Source of the DNA: Clostridia bacterium
GTDB taxonomy: Bacteria > Bacillota > Clostridia > Oscillospirales > Acutalibacteraceae
Direction of reading: 5' to 3'
NCBI GenBank assembly: GCA_024404015.1
Contig: JAKSQQ010000002.1
Location: forward strand, 1 to 54,781
DNA length: 54,781 nt
In this document: positions 36,194 through 45,604 of the stretch, one piece after another
Layout: every line of letters begins with the position of its first letter
Numbering within the stretch: position 1 is the first letter of the stretch
The notes under the pieces: generated by a model
Seen by the model: only the letters and a program-made list of their open reading frames with translations
Databases searched by the model: none
What the model was told of the DNA's origin: nothing
Translations under genes and position numbers: made by a program

Positions 36194-38317
36194 TTGAAAA
36201 ACCTTATTCTCAGAAACACACCCGATATTGCAGACCTCTTTGAGCTCAGGGACATTCCGTGTGCAGACGGCAAAAACACCTACGAGGTTTACTGTGAAAA
36301 CGGTAAAATCGTCATTGCGGGAGACTGCAAAATCAGTCAGGCAATGGGTTACTATACCTACCTTAAAAAGTATTGCAGAGTTAATTTTTCCCATTGTGGA
36401 AATACCGAAATCAACGTTACCGCGGCTCCCCTTTTTGACGGAAAGCTTTCAAAGATAATCCCCCGGCAGAAGAGAGCATATCTGAATTACTGCACCTTCG
36501 GTTATTCAACCGCCTTCTGGAAGTGGGACAGGTGGGAAAAAGAAATTGATTTTATGGCAATGAACGGCATCAATATGCCCCTCTCCGTGGTGGGCAGTGA
36601 AGCCGTATGGTACTACACCCTGCGTGATTTCAAATACAGCGAAAAAGGTGCCCTTTCCTATTTGAGCGGTCCCGGCTTCTGGGCATGGCAGCTTATGGGA
36701 AACATTGACAGTTACTTCAGTCTGACCGACGTAAAATATATTGAAGAAAGACTTGAACTGGGCAAAAAAATCATTGACCGTGAGGTTGAGCTCGGTATGA
36801 CTCCCATTCAGCAGGGCTTTTCCGGTACGGTTCCCCATACTCTCAGAAGATGCCCCGAATTTCCCAGATTCAGAATGGCAATGGTCAAGGGCTGGTGCAA
36901 TTTCAGAGTAACCTGCATCATTGACCCCACCGATGTGGCATTCAAGAAATTCGGCACCGCATTCCTTGAGAAACAGCGTCAGCTTTTCGGTTCATATCAT
37001 TACTATATCTGCGACCCCTTCCATGAAAACGAGCCCCCCGTAAAGCAGAAGGATTACCTTTGGAAGGTAGGCAGGGCAATAGACACCATGTACAAGGATT
37101 TTGACCCCGAATCCGTATGGGTAATGCAGAGCTGGTCATTGTATGAAAAGCTTGTAAAATCAATACCCGTGGGCAGATTGCTCATCCTTGACATCGACAG
37201 CTCAAAGCATGCTCAGACAGAGGAATTCTGGGGACACGATTACATCATGGGAAGCGTTCATTCCTTCGGTGACAGAACCACCCTCCACGGCAGTATCGGT
37301 AAGGTTGCATCCAACGAATACGCCCTGAACAAAGCGGAAAACTGTGTGGGTACGGGTCTTTTCCCCGAAGGTGTTTATCAGAATCCTCTTTACTATGATT
37401 TAGCATATCAAATGCTTACCGAGGATAAGCCCGTTGACCTTGATTCCTGGCTTGACGACTATGCGGAGCGCCGCTGGGGAAGTGATGAAAAATGTCTCAA
37501 AGAAGCGGCTCATCTGCTTCATAAATCCTGCTACAACGACAACTGCACCGGCAGAGAAACCGGCTCCGTAATCTGTGCAAGACCCGACACAGAGCTTCAG
37601 CATACAGCTCCCAACGACCACCGTGAGCTTCGCTACGAAAACAGAGACCTGCTTGAGGCGGTAAAGGCACTTCTCAAGGCAGAAAATGCACATACCGACG
37701 GCTACGTTTACGACGTATGCGACATGACGAGACAGGTGCTTTCAAATTACTGCTCCGTTTTGTTTGACAACACAATCAAGGGCTTCCGTGAAAAAGACGT
37801 AAAGACATTCGAGCGTTCCTCCAACGCCTTTCTGCGTATATGCGAAGAGCTTGACGAGCTGCTTCAGACAAGACCCGAATTAACCCTTGCAAAGCATCTG
37901 GCCGATGCGGGCGAGCTTGCAATCAAATCAGAGGATGAGGAGCTGGCAAAGAAGGAGAGAGAAAATTTTGAACTCAATCTCCTTACTCAAGTCACCGTTT
38001 GGGGTCCCGTCATGGATTCAATCAACTATGATTACGCCTGGAAGGAATGGGGGGGTCTCATCGGTACCTACTACGCAAAACGCTGGCAAAGCTTTTATGA
38101 GCAGCTTGCCATTGAATTCCCTCATAGACGTAAATTCTCCACCGCAACAAAGCACCGTTACAACGAGAGAAACGAATACAGAGGAAACGATTTCTGCAAG
38201 AGATTCGCGGAATTTGAAAAGAAATGGCTTGCCACCGCAGACCCCGAACAGCCCACCGACGGCGATACGGTTGCGATTGCAAGAGAGCTTATTGAAAAAT
38301 ACGAATCAAAAATATAA
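36194..38317 (+). CDS. Family GH89 alpha-N-acetylglucosaminidase-like enzyme, cytoplasmic
   Basis: 707 residues from TTG 36194, with AGGAG 8 bases upstream. NAGLU-type domains: small N-terminal domain, barrel with the block RAYLNYCTFGYSTAFWKWDR, MALNGINMPL-like FMAMNGINMPLSVVGSEAVW and ICDPFHENEPP, and a helical C-terminal domain. By alignment to human NAGLU (E316, E446) the acid/base is E278 (FHENEPP) and the nucleophile E392 (LFPEGVYQN), 114 apart, so the site looks intact. No signal peptide: it would act on imported glycans or glycosides carrying alpha-GlcNAc. Stands alone, with own promoter and terminator. Confidence 0.9.
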   Translation: MKNLILRNTPDIADLFELRDIPCADGKNTYEVYCENGKIVIAGDCKISQAMGYYTYLKKYCRVNFSHCGNTEINVTAAPLFDGKLSKIIPRQKRAYLNYCTFGYSTAFWKWDRWEKEIDFMAMNGINMPLSVVGSEAVWYYTLRDFKYSEKGALSYLSGPGFWAWQLMGNIDSYFSLTDVKYIEERLELGKKIIDREVELGMTPIQQGFSGTVPHTLRRCPEFPRFRMAMVKGWCNFRVTCIIDPTDVAFKKFGTAFLEKQRQLFGSYHYYICDPFHENEPPVKQKDYLWKVGRAIDTMYKDFDPESVWVMQSWSLYEKLVKSIPVGRLLILDIDSSKHAQTEEFWGHDYIMGSVHSFGDRTTLHGSIGKVASNEYALNKAENCVGTGLFPEGVYQNPLYYDLAYQMLTEDKPVDLDSWLDDYAERRWGSDEKCLKEAAHLLHKSCYNDNCTGRETGSVICARPDTELQHTAPNDHRELRYENRDLLEAVKALLKAENAHTDGYVYDVCDMTRQVLSNYCSVLFDNTIKGFREKDVKTFERSSNAFLRICEELDELLQTRPELTLAKHLADAGELAIKSEDEELAKKERENFELNLLTQVTVWGPVMDSINYDYAWKEWGGLIGTYYAKRWQSFYEQLAIEFPHRRKFSTATKHRYNERNEYRGNDFCKRFAEFEKKWLATADPEQPTDGDTVAIARELIEKYESKI

Positions 38318-38325
38318 TTTACCGA

Positions 38326-38354
38326 CCGGATCTGCTGCGGCAGATTCGGTTTTT
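38326..38354 (+). terminator. Terminator of the GH89 gene
   Basis: Ten-bp stem CCGGATCTGC/GCAGATTCGG (one G-T pair) with TGCG loop and T5. Confidence 0.88.
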
Positions 38355-38454
38355 ATCTTGAAAATCCAAAATTAATGACTGTAAACAATCCGTTCTTGAC
38401 GAATGTTCTGCCGTATATCTCTTATTTTTCAACATATTTGTCAATTTCGTGTAA

Positions 38455-38488
38455 ACATCATTCTGTACATCATTCTATATTGCATTCT
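38455..38488 (+). repeat. Three 12-bp-spaced iterons upstream of putP
   Basis: ACATCATTCT at 38455-38464 and again at 38467-38476, and ATTGCATTCT (7 of 10) at 38479-38488. The exact 12-bp period and the overlap of the third with the -35 box suggest tandem sites for a regulator of the transporter. Confidence 0.5.
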
Positions 38489-38508
38489 TGTTTAATGTGT
38501 GTTAATAT
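38480..38508 (+). promoter_or_regulatory. Putative putP promoter
   Basis: TTGCAT (38480-38485), 17-bp spacer, TAATAT (38503-38508); the leader would be about 45 nt. Confidence 0.5.
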
Positions 38509-38561
38509 ATGCGGGTAATTTTATAGAAAACTGCTAAATCAGAGTTTTGAGAGGTATTGTT

Positions 38562-40094
38562 ATGTTTACAGGAAAAATCAACGTAACGGAATTCGTTATT
38601 TTCGTTATATACCTTGCATTTATGCTGGGTATCGGTATTTACTTCTTTGTTAAGTCAAAGGAAAACGGCGAAAAGGACTACTTCCTCGGCGGCCGTAAAA
38701 TGGGTCCCTGGGTTTCCGCTCTTTCCGCAGGTGCTTCCGACATGAGTGCTTGGGTGCTTATGGGTCTTCCCGCTTCAATCTACGTTGCGGGCATCAGCAA
38801 ATCCTGGATTGCCATAGGTCTTGCCATAGGTTATACGCTGAGCTGGATTTTCATGGCTCCCAGACTCCGTAAGTTCACAATCACCGCAAATGACTCCATT
38901 ACCATTCCCCAGTATCTTACCAACAGATTCCTTTCCAAGAGCAGTGCAATCAGAGTTATCTGTGCGGTTATTTTCCTTATTGCTTATACGGTTTATGCCG
39001 CTTCAAGCATGAAGGCCTGCGGTACTCTTTTCAACACGGTTATCGGTCTTGATCCCACAGTTGCAATGTATCTTGCGGCTGCAATCATTCTTATCTATAC
39101 TTTCCTCGGCGGTTTCAACGCAGTTTGCTGGACCGACTTCTTCCAGGGCATGCTTATGCTGGCAGCTCTCCTTGCGGCTCCCATCGTTGCCGTTTTCGTA
39201 ATCAAAGGCGGCAATGCTGCAGACACATCAAGCTACACTCTTCCCGACGGTTACTGGAATCTTTTCTCAAGCTGGAAGGATATCCTTTCAGGTCTCGGCT
39301 GGGGTATCGGATACTTCGGAATGCCTCACATAATCGTAAGATTCATGTCCCTTGAATCCGATAAATCTCTTAAGAAGAGTGCAAAAATCGGCATCAGCTG
39401 GAACGTTCTCATCGTTATCTTCTCCGTTGCCGCCGGCTGCGTAGGTCACCTTCTTCTGGGCAATCTTGACGACAGTTCAACGGTATTCATCCAGATGTCA
39501 AGATTCCTCTTCCCCGCAATCATTTCAGGCATCATTCTTACCGCTATCCTCGCCGCTTCAATGTCAACCGCCGATTCACAGCTTCTCGCTTCCTCATCGG
39601 CATTTGCAAGCGACTTTTATAAGCCCATCATTCGCAAGAACAAGGCAAGTGACAAGGAAATGCTCTGGGCAGGTCGAATCGTTGTTGCCGCAATTTCAAT
39701 AATCGCGGTTATCATTGCTTCCAATCCCAATTCCGGTACAATCATGGGTCTTGTAGAAAACGCATGGGGTCTCTTCGGTGCGGCATTCGGTGCAGTTCTT
39801 ATGCTCTCACTCTTCTGGAAGAGATTTAACTTTGCAGGCGCTCTTGCAGGTATTATCTCCGGTGCGGCAGTAGACGCTGCATGGCTTCTTATCCTCAACC
39901 AGGACAAGCTGGGCATCGTTGAAGGAAACACCGTACTGTCAACACTTTCAGGCATTTACGAAATCATACCCGGTGCTATCGTATCCCTTGTTGTCGCTAT
40001 CATTGTTACGCTCTGCACAAAGGCACCCTCAAAGGAAGTTGAGGATATCTTTGATAAAGCAGTTGCCCTTACCGACGACGCAACACAAAAATAA
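38562..40094 (+). CDS. putP: Sodium/solute symporter, PutP (Na+/proline) type
   Basis: 510 residues from ATG 38562 (GAGAGG upstream); a TTG at 38547 is unlikely. Thirteen or so helices of the SSS family. SAGASDMSAWVLMGLPASIY and the helix-8 motif LAASMSTADSQLLASSSAF (Na+-site Ser/Thr) match PutP closely. Imports proline with Na+; the gradient could come from the Na+-type V-ATPase at the other end of the window. Confidence 0.93.
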   Translation: MFTGKINVTEFVIFVIYLAFMLGIGIYFFVKSKENGEKDYFLGGRKMGPWVSALSAGASDMSAWVLMGLPASIYVAGISKSWIAIGLAIGYTLSWIFMAPRLRKFTITANDSITIPQYLTNRFLSKSSAIRVICAVIFLIAYTVYAASSMKACGTLFNTVIGLDPTVAMYLAAAIILIYTFLGGFNAVCWTDFFQGMLMLAALLAAPIVAVFVIKGGNAADTSSYTLPDGYWNLFSSWKDILSGLGWGIGYFGMPHIIVRFMSLESDKSLKKSAKIGISWNVLIVIFSVAAGCVGHLLLGNLDDSSTVFIQMSRFLFPAIISGIILTAILAASMSTADSQLLASSSAFASDFYKPIIRKNKASDKEMLWAGRIVVAAISIIAVIIASNPNSGTIMGLVENAWGLFGAAFGAVLMLSLFWKRFNFAGALAGIISGAAVDAAWLLILNQDKLGIVEGNTVLSTLSGIYEIIPGAIVSLVVAIIVTLCTKAPSKEVEDIFDKAVALTDDATQK

Positions 40095-40106
40095 TCACAT
40101 ATAGCA

Positions 40107-40147
40107 AAAACACCCTCCGTTATTCCCCCAACGGAGGGTGTTTTTTT
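40107..40147 (+). terminator. Terminator of putP
   Basis: Eleven-bp stem CACCCTCCGTT/AACGGAGGGTG (40111-40121, 40130-40140) with A-run before and T7 after; bidirectional in form. Confidence 0.93.
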
Positions 40148-40200
40148 GCTGTCCGACATTCAAAAATGCCCCTTCCCGATTCCCGCAAAACAAGGGGGGG

Positions 40201-40229
40201 TTTACATTTTGTAAAAATAGTGATATAAT
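40201..40229 (+). promoter_or_regulatory. Promoter of the SGNH hydrolase-murD-murI run
   Basis: TTTACA (40201-40206), 17-bp spacer, TATAAT (40224-40229), 80 bp before the start codon. Confidence 0.8.
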
Positions 40230-40309
40230 GTCCCAAGTAATATGGAAAGTGCGGCTATTTTTCAGCAAGCATTTTTCTCTGCAGTACATACGTTTTCAGG
40301 TGATATAAA

Positions 40310-41128
40310 ATGAAGAAAATAAGTTCTTTTTTATCAATAATTCTGGCGGCGGTATTGATAATCTGCTGCTTCCCCGTTGCCTCATTCGCGACATCAAAGA
40401 CGGACTATCTCCTGCTTGGGGATTCCATTGCCTACGGTCAGGGAATCGTTAATTCCAATGCGGGCTGTTACGGTAAAATCGTAGCGGATACAAACGGCTA
40501 TAATTACAAGAACCTTGCAGTTAACGGAATGACCTCAAAGGCACTTCTCCTCTATCTTGACACCTCTTCGGTAAAATCGGCAGTAAGGGAAGCGGAAATA
40601 ATCCAGATATCAATAGGCGGAAACGATTTTCTCACCTCCAATCTTCCCCTGCTTTTATTCACGGGACTCATAAATGCGGATTTCATGTTCAATTCCATAC
40701 AGAAATCGTTTTCCGCAAATTTTGCAGATATCATTGAAAAAATCAAAGAATTAAATCCCAAAGCAAAGCTGTTGATACAAACTCTTTACAATCCCTGCGA
40801 CAATTCCCTCAGAAGGGTTTATCAAAAAGGCGTAAACGCTGTCAACAACACAATAAAAACCTACCTTGCAAATCATTCCGGTTCATTTACCGTGGTTGAC
40901 GTTGAGTCCGCGTTTGCAGGTCACAGCGACTACATTGCCGTAGACACGATTCATCCCAATTCAAAAGGAAACCTCGCAATAGCCAACAAGACTCTTTCAG
41001 TCATGGGCTCAGGCAGAGCAGCCGTAATCACATCACCCGCCACAGACTGGACAAGCCCATCACAGACGAATGCGGCTTACTCGGTCATCAATAAGCTGGC
41101 AAACATCATAGCATCATTATTTGACTGA
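40310..41128 (+). CDS. Secreted SGNH/GDSL-type hydrolase
   Basis: 272 residues. Signal peptide 1-27 (SIILAAVLIICCFPVASFA). Catalytic Ser39 in LLLGDSIAYGQG, the block III SIGGNDF, and the C-terminal DTIHPNSKG with Asp and His. Esterase or lipase acting outside the membrane; in the cell-wall setting here it may deacylate a wall polymer, but this is inference. Followed by murD after 13 bp. Confidence 0.88.
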   Translation: MKKISSFLSIILAAVLIICCFPVASFATSKTDYLLLGDSIAYGQGIVNSNAGCYGKIVADTNGYNYKNLAVNGMTSKALLLYLDTSSVKSAVREAEIIQISIGGNDFLTSNLPLLLFTGLINADFMFNSIQKSFSANFADIIEKIKELNPKAKLLIQTLYNPCDNSLRRVYQKGVNAVNNTIKTYLANHSGSFTVVDVESAFAGHSDYIAVDTIHPNSKGNLAIANKTLSVMGSGRAAVITSPATDWTSPSQTNAAYSVINKLANIIASLFD

Positions 41129-41141
41129 GGAGCAGATTCAG

Positions 41142-42485
41142 ATGGATTTTACAGGTAAAAAGGTACTTGTCGTAGGTCTCGCAAGAAGCGGCATGGCGGC
41201 AATCAAGGTACTTAAAACCCTGGGCGCGGTTATCACCCTTTCAGAAAGCAAAAAGAAAGAAGACATCAAGGAAGCGGACCGACTCATTTCCATGGGCGTT
41301 GAAATCACAGACCAGAGCATGTCCGTATTTCAGAGAGACTGGGATTTAGTGGTAAAAAATCCCGGCGTTCCTTACAGAACACCCGAAATGGCTGAGCTTG
41401 CTTCAAGAAATATACCCGTAATTACGGAAATCGAACTTGCCTATATCGTATCAAAGCCCCAGCATTACATTGCAATCACGGGTACCAACGGCAAGACCAC
41501 AACTACTTCCCTTGTTTATGCAATACTTAATAAGGCATTTCCCGGCAAGGCACATCTTTGCGGCAACATAGGCATCCCCCTTTGCGAAATAGTTATGGAA
41601 AATAACCTTATGAACGAGGGCGGCCATTACATTGCTCTGGAGGTTTCAAACTTCCAGCTTGTCAATATTGATAAATTCAGACCCCAAGTCGCTACGATTA
41701 TCAATCTCACTCCCGACCACGTTGACTTCATGGGAGGACTTGATAACTATTATAAGTCCAAGACCGAGGTTTACCGCAATATGCAGGGAAGCGACACATT
41801 CATCCTCAATACGGATGACGAAGTGCTTGCCGAATACACGGCACGCTATCCCGTAAAATGCGAAATAAATTCATTCAGTCTTGACAGTACGGATAAGGAT
41901 TCGTACATAAAGGACGGATATATGTTCATCAAAGGGGAGAAAGTGCTTCCCTTAAGTGCAATCCGTCTTGTAGGTAAACACAATCTCCAGAACGTAATCA
42001 TCGCCGTTTCCGCCGCAAAGGCAGTTGGAATTGACAATGAAACAATCATTGATGCAGTTTCCTCCTTCAGCGGTGTTGAACACAGAATCGAATTTGTCCG
42101 CGAAATAAACGGCATTAAATACTATAATGATTCCAAGGGAACGAATACCGATGCCACCATTACGGCCGTCAAATCCTTTGACAAAGGCGTGATTCTGCTT
42201 GTAGGCGGCTTTGAAAAAGGTCTTCCCATGGACGAACTCAAAAAGCATCTTGCACCCGTTAAGAAGGTCATCGGCTTCGGTTTCTGCGGTCCCCGTCTCG
42301 TCAAAGAGCTTGTGGGTGACGAAGGAATCGTTGTCGGAAACCTTGAAGAGGCAATTGCCGAAGCAAATAAGATTGCCGTTAACGGTGATACGGTGCTTCT
42401 CTCCCCCACCACCAGTTCCTTTGATCAGTACAGCTGCTTTGAGGAAAGAGGAGAGCATTTCAAAAAAATCGTAAACTCTCTGTGA
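41142..42485 (+). CDS. murD: UDP-N-acetylmuramoylalanine--D-glutamate ligase
   Basis: 447 residues from ATG 41142 (GAGGAG eight bases upstream); the frame continues to TTG 41121, inside the previous gene. ATP loop ITGTNGKTTTTSL, LEVSNFQL, NLTPDHVDFM and YNDSKGTNTDAT mark MurD. Adds D-Glu to UDP-MurNAc-Ala. The next gene, murI, makes that D-Glu. Confidence 0.97.
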   Translation: MDFTGKKVLVVGLARSGMAAIKVLKTLGAVITLSESKKKEDIKEADRLISMGVEITDQSMSVFQRDWDLVVKNPGVPYRTPEMAELASRNIPVITEIELAYIVSKPQHYIAITGTNGKTTTTSLVYAILNKAFPGKAHLCGNIGIPLCEIVMENNLMNEGGHYIALEVSNFQLVNIDKFRPQVATIINLTPDHVDFMGGLDNYYKSKTEVYRNMQGSDTFILNTDDEVLAEYTARYPVKCEINSFSLDSTDKDSYIKDGYMFIKGEKVLPLSAIRLVGKHNLQNVIIAVSAAKAVGIDNETIIDAVSSFSGVEHRIEFVREINGIKYYNDSKGTNTDATITAVKSFDKGVILLVGGFEKGLPMDELKKHLAPVKKVIGFGFCGPRLVKELVGDEGIVVGNLEEAIAEANKIAVNGDTVLLSPTTSSFDQYSCFEERGEHFKKIVNSL

Positions 42486-42492
42486 GGATAAT

Positions 42493-43299
42493 ATGAGCAA
42501 CAGCGACTTTATCGGCGTATTTGACTCCGGTGTAGGCGGTCTGACCGTTGTTAAGAGCATCATTGAGACCATACCCGATGAAAACATAGTATATTTCGGT
42601 GACACGGCTCACGTGCCCTACGGCTCCAGGTCAAAGGAACAGATTACGGAATACGTCATTGACGACGTAAAATTCCTTTCAAAATTCAATATCAAAGCCG
42701 TTGTAATCGCCTGCAACACGGCAGATTCCATTGCCCGCGATACGGTCAGCAAAATGTTTCCCCTTCCGTTTTTCGGAGTGGTTAATCCGGCGGCAAAAAA
42801 ATCCGCCGAAATTACAAAGAACGGCAGAATAGGCGTTATCGCCACCAACGCCACAGTCAGCAGCGGTGCCTACGAAAAAGCCATAGGCAGGATAAATCCC
42901 TCTCTGACGGTTATCAGCAAGGCGTGTCCTCTGCTTGTTCCTCTGGTCGAAAACAACAGATACAGAAAAAACGACGGGGTAATTGAAACGGTACTTCGTG
43001 AATATCTCGAGCCCCTTAAAGAACAGAATATCGACACCCTTGTGCTGGGATGTACTCACTATCCTCTGCTCTATGACGTAATCTCGGAAATACTCCCCGG
43101 TGTCACCCTCATCAGTTCATCCGATGCCGCCGCCGAAGCCCTTGAAGCCGGTCTTCGTAAATCCGGCCTTCTGAATAACGGAGAAGGCGGTAAAAGAGAA
43201 TATTATGTCAGCGATAATCCGGAATTCTTTGAAAGCACCGCATCCGTATTTTTAGGCGGTGTTACGGAGGGTAAGGTCAAGCATTTTTCACAAGCGTAA
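42493..43299 (+). CDS. murI: Glutamate racemase
   Basis: 268 residues. FDSGVGGLTV at the start, and the two catalytic Cys in VIACNTADS and LGCTHYPLL. Supplies D-glutamate for MurD, 7 bp upstream; the pairing of consecutive steps is a clear functional operon. Confidence 0.97.
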   Translation: MSNSDFIGVFDSGVGGLTVVKSIIETIPDENIVYFGDTAHVPYGSRSKEQITEYVIDDVKFLSKFNIKAVVIACNTADSIARDTVSKMFPLPFFGVVNPAAKKSAEITKNGRIGVIATNATVSSGAYEKAIGRINPSLTVISKACPLLVPLVENNRYRKNDGVIETVLREYLEPLKEQNIDTLVLGCTHYPLLYDVISEILPGVTLISSSDAAAEALEAGLRKSGLLNNGEGGKREYYVSDNPEFFESTASVFLGGVTEGKVKHFSQA

Positions 43300-43329
43300 T
43301 AGTTCCTCATATTATTCCGAGGTGATTTT

Positions 43330-44049
43330 ATGATAATTCCCATTCTGTTTTCCTGTGCAGGCGCGGCACTCCTTATATTATTCTGCATCAAAAGAGTAAA
43401 AGGTGCCACACCCTTTGTTGCAATGATAAAAGCACTTGTTTCCTTTTGCTTTATCGCAACGGCTCTCAGCAGTATCGCTTTCGGCGCCTGCGATGCTCCC
43501 CGTCTCAGATTCACCTTTTTCATCGTAATGGGGCTTGTCTGCGGCGCATACGGTGATATCGCTCTTGACCTTAAATATGCCCACAGAAAATCCGAAGCAA
43601 CTTATACCAACGCCGGCTTCATTTCGTTCCTTTTCGGCCACGTTTTCTATGACGTGGGACTCATAAGCGAGTTCTATGTCAAAGGCAATGCAAAGGCCAT
43701 CATCATCCCCGCGGTAATCAGCATAGTAATCGCAATCGGAATGTATTTCTCCGAAAAGCTTATGAAGCTGGATTACGGTCAGTACAGACTCATCGTTTCG
43801 GTTTATTCCGCATTCCTCATTTCTCTGGGAGCATTCTCATTCTCCCTGGCAAAGCTTCACGGCTTCCGCAACATCGGTCTTGATATCGTCTTCGGCGGCA
43901 GTATATTCTTTATGATTTCGGATTTCATCCTCAGCGGAACGTACTTCGGCACCGGAAAGAACAGACCTGTTGATATTGTTACAAACCACGTCACCTACTA
44001 TATCGCTCAGTTCGCAATCGCTCTTTCTCTGTGCTTTTGCATGAACTGA
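43330..44049 (+). CDS. YhhN/TMEM86-family membrane protein (putative lysoplasmalogenase)
   Basis: 239 residues with about eight helices. FLFGHVFYDVGLI, GSIFFMISDFILSG and NHVTYYIAQFAIAL match the YhhN family, whose vertebrate member TMEM86B cleaves the vinyl-ether bond of lysoplasmalogens. Many Clostridia make plasmalogens, so the role fits, but activity is not shown. 30 bp after murI. Confidence 0.82.
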   Translation: MIIPILFSCAGAALLILFCIKRVKGATPFVAMIKALVSFCFIATALSSIAFGACDAPRLRFTFFIVMGLVCGAYGDIALDLKYAHRKSEATYTNAGFISFLFGHVFYDVGLISEFYVKGNAKAIIIPAVISIVIAIGMYFSEKLMKLDYGQYRLIVSVYSAFLISLGAFSFSLAKLHGFRNIGLDIVFGGSIFFMISDFILSGTYFGTGKNRPVDIVTNHVTYYIAQFAIALSLCFCMN

Positions 44050-44075
44050 AATCCGTAACTCAATTTGCTTTTAAC

Positions 44076-44094
44076 AGCACCAAGCGTGCTTTTT
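44076..44094 (+). terminator. Weak terminator after the YhhN gene
   Basis: AGCAC-CAAGC-GTGCT followed by T4; short stem, probably partial. Confidence 0.45.
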
Positions 44095-44147
44095 GAATAG
44101 ATTGAAACCAAATATTTTCCATAATTTCAACTGAAAAGGAGGCAACT

Positions 44148-45539
44148 ATGGAACAAATATTATCAATGCTCATGTCCTTTTTGATGGTTATTCTGAATTT
44201 CTTTATGTCACTTATAGGCGGAGGAACGGTTAGTCCCCCGAATAATCCCATCGGCGGAGGTGAATCCACCGTTCAGATTGCAAGCTACGGCTGGCCCCTG
44301 ATTCATGTAAGCGAGATAACTGCAGGTTATCCCAATTACAGCAGCGGCGGAGCTCACGGTGGCATCGACATTTTGCTCAAGGACGGCACTACCGAAGGCG
44401 AGCCCTTCTACGCGTGCGGTGCAGGCACCGTAATCGAGGTAAAGAACGACAACGCCGATAACAACGGCTTCGGAAATTACTGCGTAATCGATCATGGCAA
44501 CGGCATCCGTTCCAAATACTGCCACGCCCAGAGCATTTCGGTCAGCCAGGGTGCATCCGTTAAAAAAGGTCAGATGATAGGCCGTATCGGTCACACCGGC
44601 AACGCCACCACTTCACATCTTCACCTTGAATTCCACAAAAAGGATTCATCCGGCACCTACAACAGAGACAATCCTCTCACCTACGTCACCAATCCCTATG
44701 AGGGTATCAGCATTCCCGCAAGCGGCGGAGTATTCGTATTTACGGTATACGGCTTCGGCCACGGCGTAGGCATGAGTCAGCTCGGTGCAATCGCAATGGC
44801 AAACCAGGGAAAGAGCTTCTCACAGATTCTTTCCGCATACTATCCCGGCACTACCCTCGTAAAGGACACTACCGCAGCAAAGACCGTCAACAGAGGCGGC
44901 TCGCAGATTACCCTTGTTGAATTCCTCTGCAAGACGATAGCTCAGGAAATCGGTCCTTCCTCTCCCATGGAAGCACTCAAGGCCCAGGCAGTTGCGGCAT
45001 ATACCGTTGCGAAGGCAAATAACGACAACTTTGATTCGCTTCAGTCCTACAAGAGCAACTTCTCTTATTCGGGCACAAACGTTGAAAAGGCAGTTCTTTC
45101 CGTGCTTAATATTTCAAGTGCAAGTGAAACTCCTCAACCCTACTGTCTGAAATACAACAATAAGTATGCCAATACGGTTTACTTTGCATCCTGCCCCGGT
45201 AAGACGACTGCTTCCAAATACGTATGGGGCGGCGACGTGGCATATCTCTGCGGCGGTGTTTCAAGCCCCGAAACCGTAAGCGTTTCAACAAAGATTTACA
45301 CCAAAGACGACATGAAGAAGCTCATTACCAATTACAGTAAGAATGCTTCTCTCGGCAGCGATCCTTCAACCTGGATCAGGATTCTTTCTCAGGATAAAGC
45401 ATACAGCGAAGGCATCGGCTACGTAGTGGATATGAGCGTAGGCGGAATCTCAATGAAGGGCAACACCTTCAGGTCAAGCGTACTGAATAACGGAATCAGA
45501 TCTCATTGCTTCACAATTCAGTACATTCCCGCAAAATAA
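44148..45539 (+). CDS. M23 (LytM) peptidase fused to a circularly permuted SpoIID-like domain
   Basis: 463 residues. N-terminal membrane helix 1-22; Gly/Pro linker; M23 domain about 45-185 with zinc residues H70 and D74 (HGGID) and H158/H160 (HLHLEF). Then a SpoIID-like part: HGVGMSQLGA at 205-214 and YYPGTTL come first, and the catalytic-Glu region EFLCKTIAQEIG (E267), ALKAQAVAAYT, VWGGD (359-363) and FRSSVLNNG-RSHCFTI come after. In SpoIID the order is the reverse. M23 enzymes cut peptide stems and SpoIID is a lytic transglycosylase of denuded glycan, so it may cut both. GGAGG precedes ATG 44148. Confidence 0.88.
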   Translation: MEQILSMLMSFLMVILNFFMSLIGGGTVSPPNNPIGGGESTVQIASYGWPLIHVSEITAGYPNYSSGGAHGGIDILLKDGTTEGEPFYACGAGTVIEVKNDNADNNGFGNYCVIDHGNGIRSKYCHAQSISVSQGASVKKGQMIGRIGHTGNATTSHLHLEFHKKDSSGTYNRDNPLTYVTNPYEGISIPASGGVFVFTVYGFGHGVGMSQLGAIAMANQGKSFSQILSAYYPGTTLVKDTTAAKTVNRGGSQITLVEFLCKTIAQEIGPSSPMEALKAQAVAAYTVAKANNDNFDSLQSYKSNFSYSGTNVEKAVLSVLNISSASETPQPYCLKYNNKYANTVYFASCPGKTTASKYVWGGDVAYLCGGVSSPETVSVSTKIYTKDDMKKLITNYSKNASLGSDPSTWIRILSQDKAYSEGIGYVVDMSVGGISMKGNTFRSSVLNNGIRSHCFTIQYIPAK

Positions 45540-45550
45540 GACAAAAAAAT

Positions 45551-45585
45551 TACGGATACTCCTTTCGGGGTATCCGTATTACTTT
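45551..45585. terminator. Terminator between the M23 gene and the convergent membrane-protein gene
   Basis: Nine-bp stem TACGGATAC/GTATCCGTA (45551-45559, 45570-45578) flanked by A-run and T-rich sequence; works for both directions in form. Confidence 0.75.
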
Positions 45586-45604
45586 TATGTGAAATTCACA
45601 GGTA

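Noticed and set aside
37180..37215. GH89 enzyme seemed to lack a catalytic Glu where human NAGLU has DLFAE (here DIDSS).
   Set aside because: Counting from the acid/base E316 the human DLFAE lies near residue 386, not 446. The nucleophile is in the PEG block, which is kept here as LFPEG (E392).
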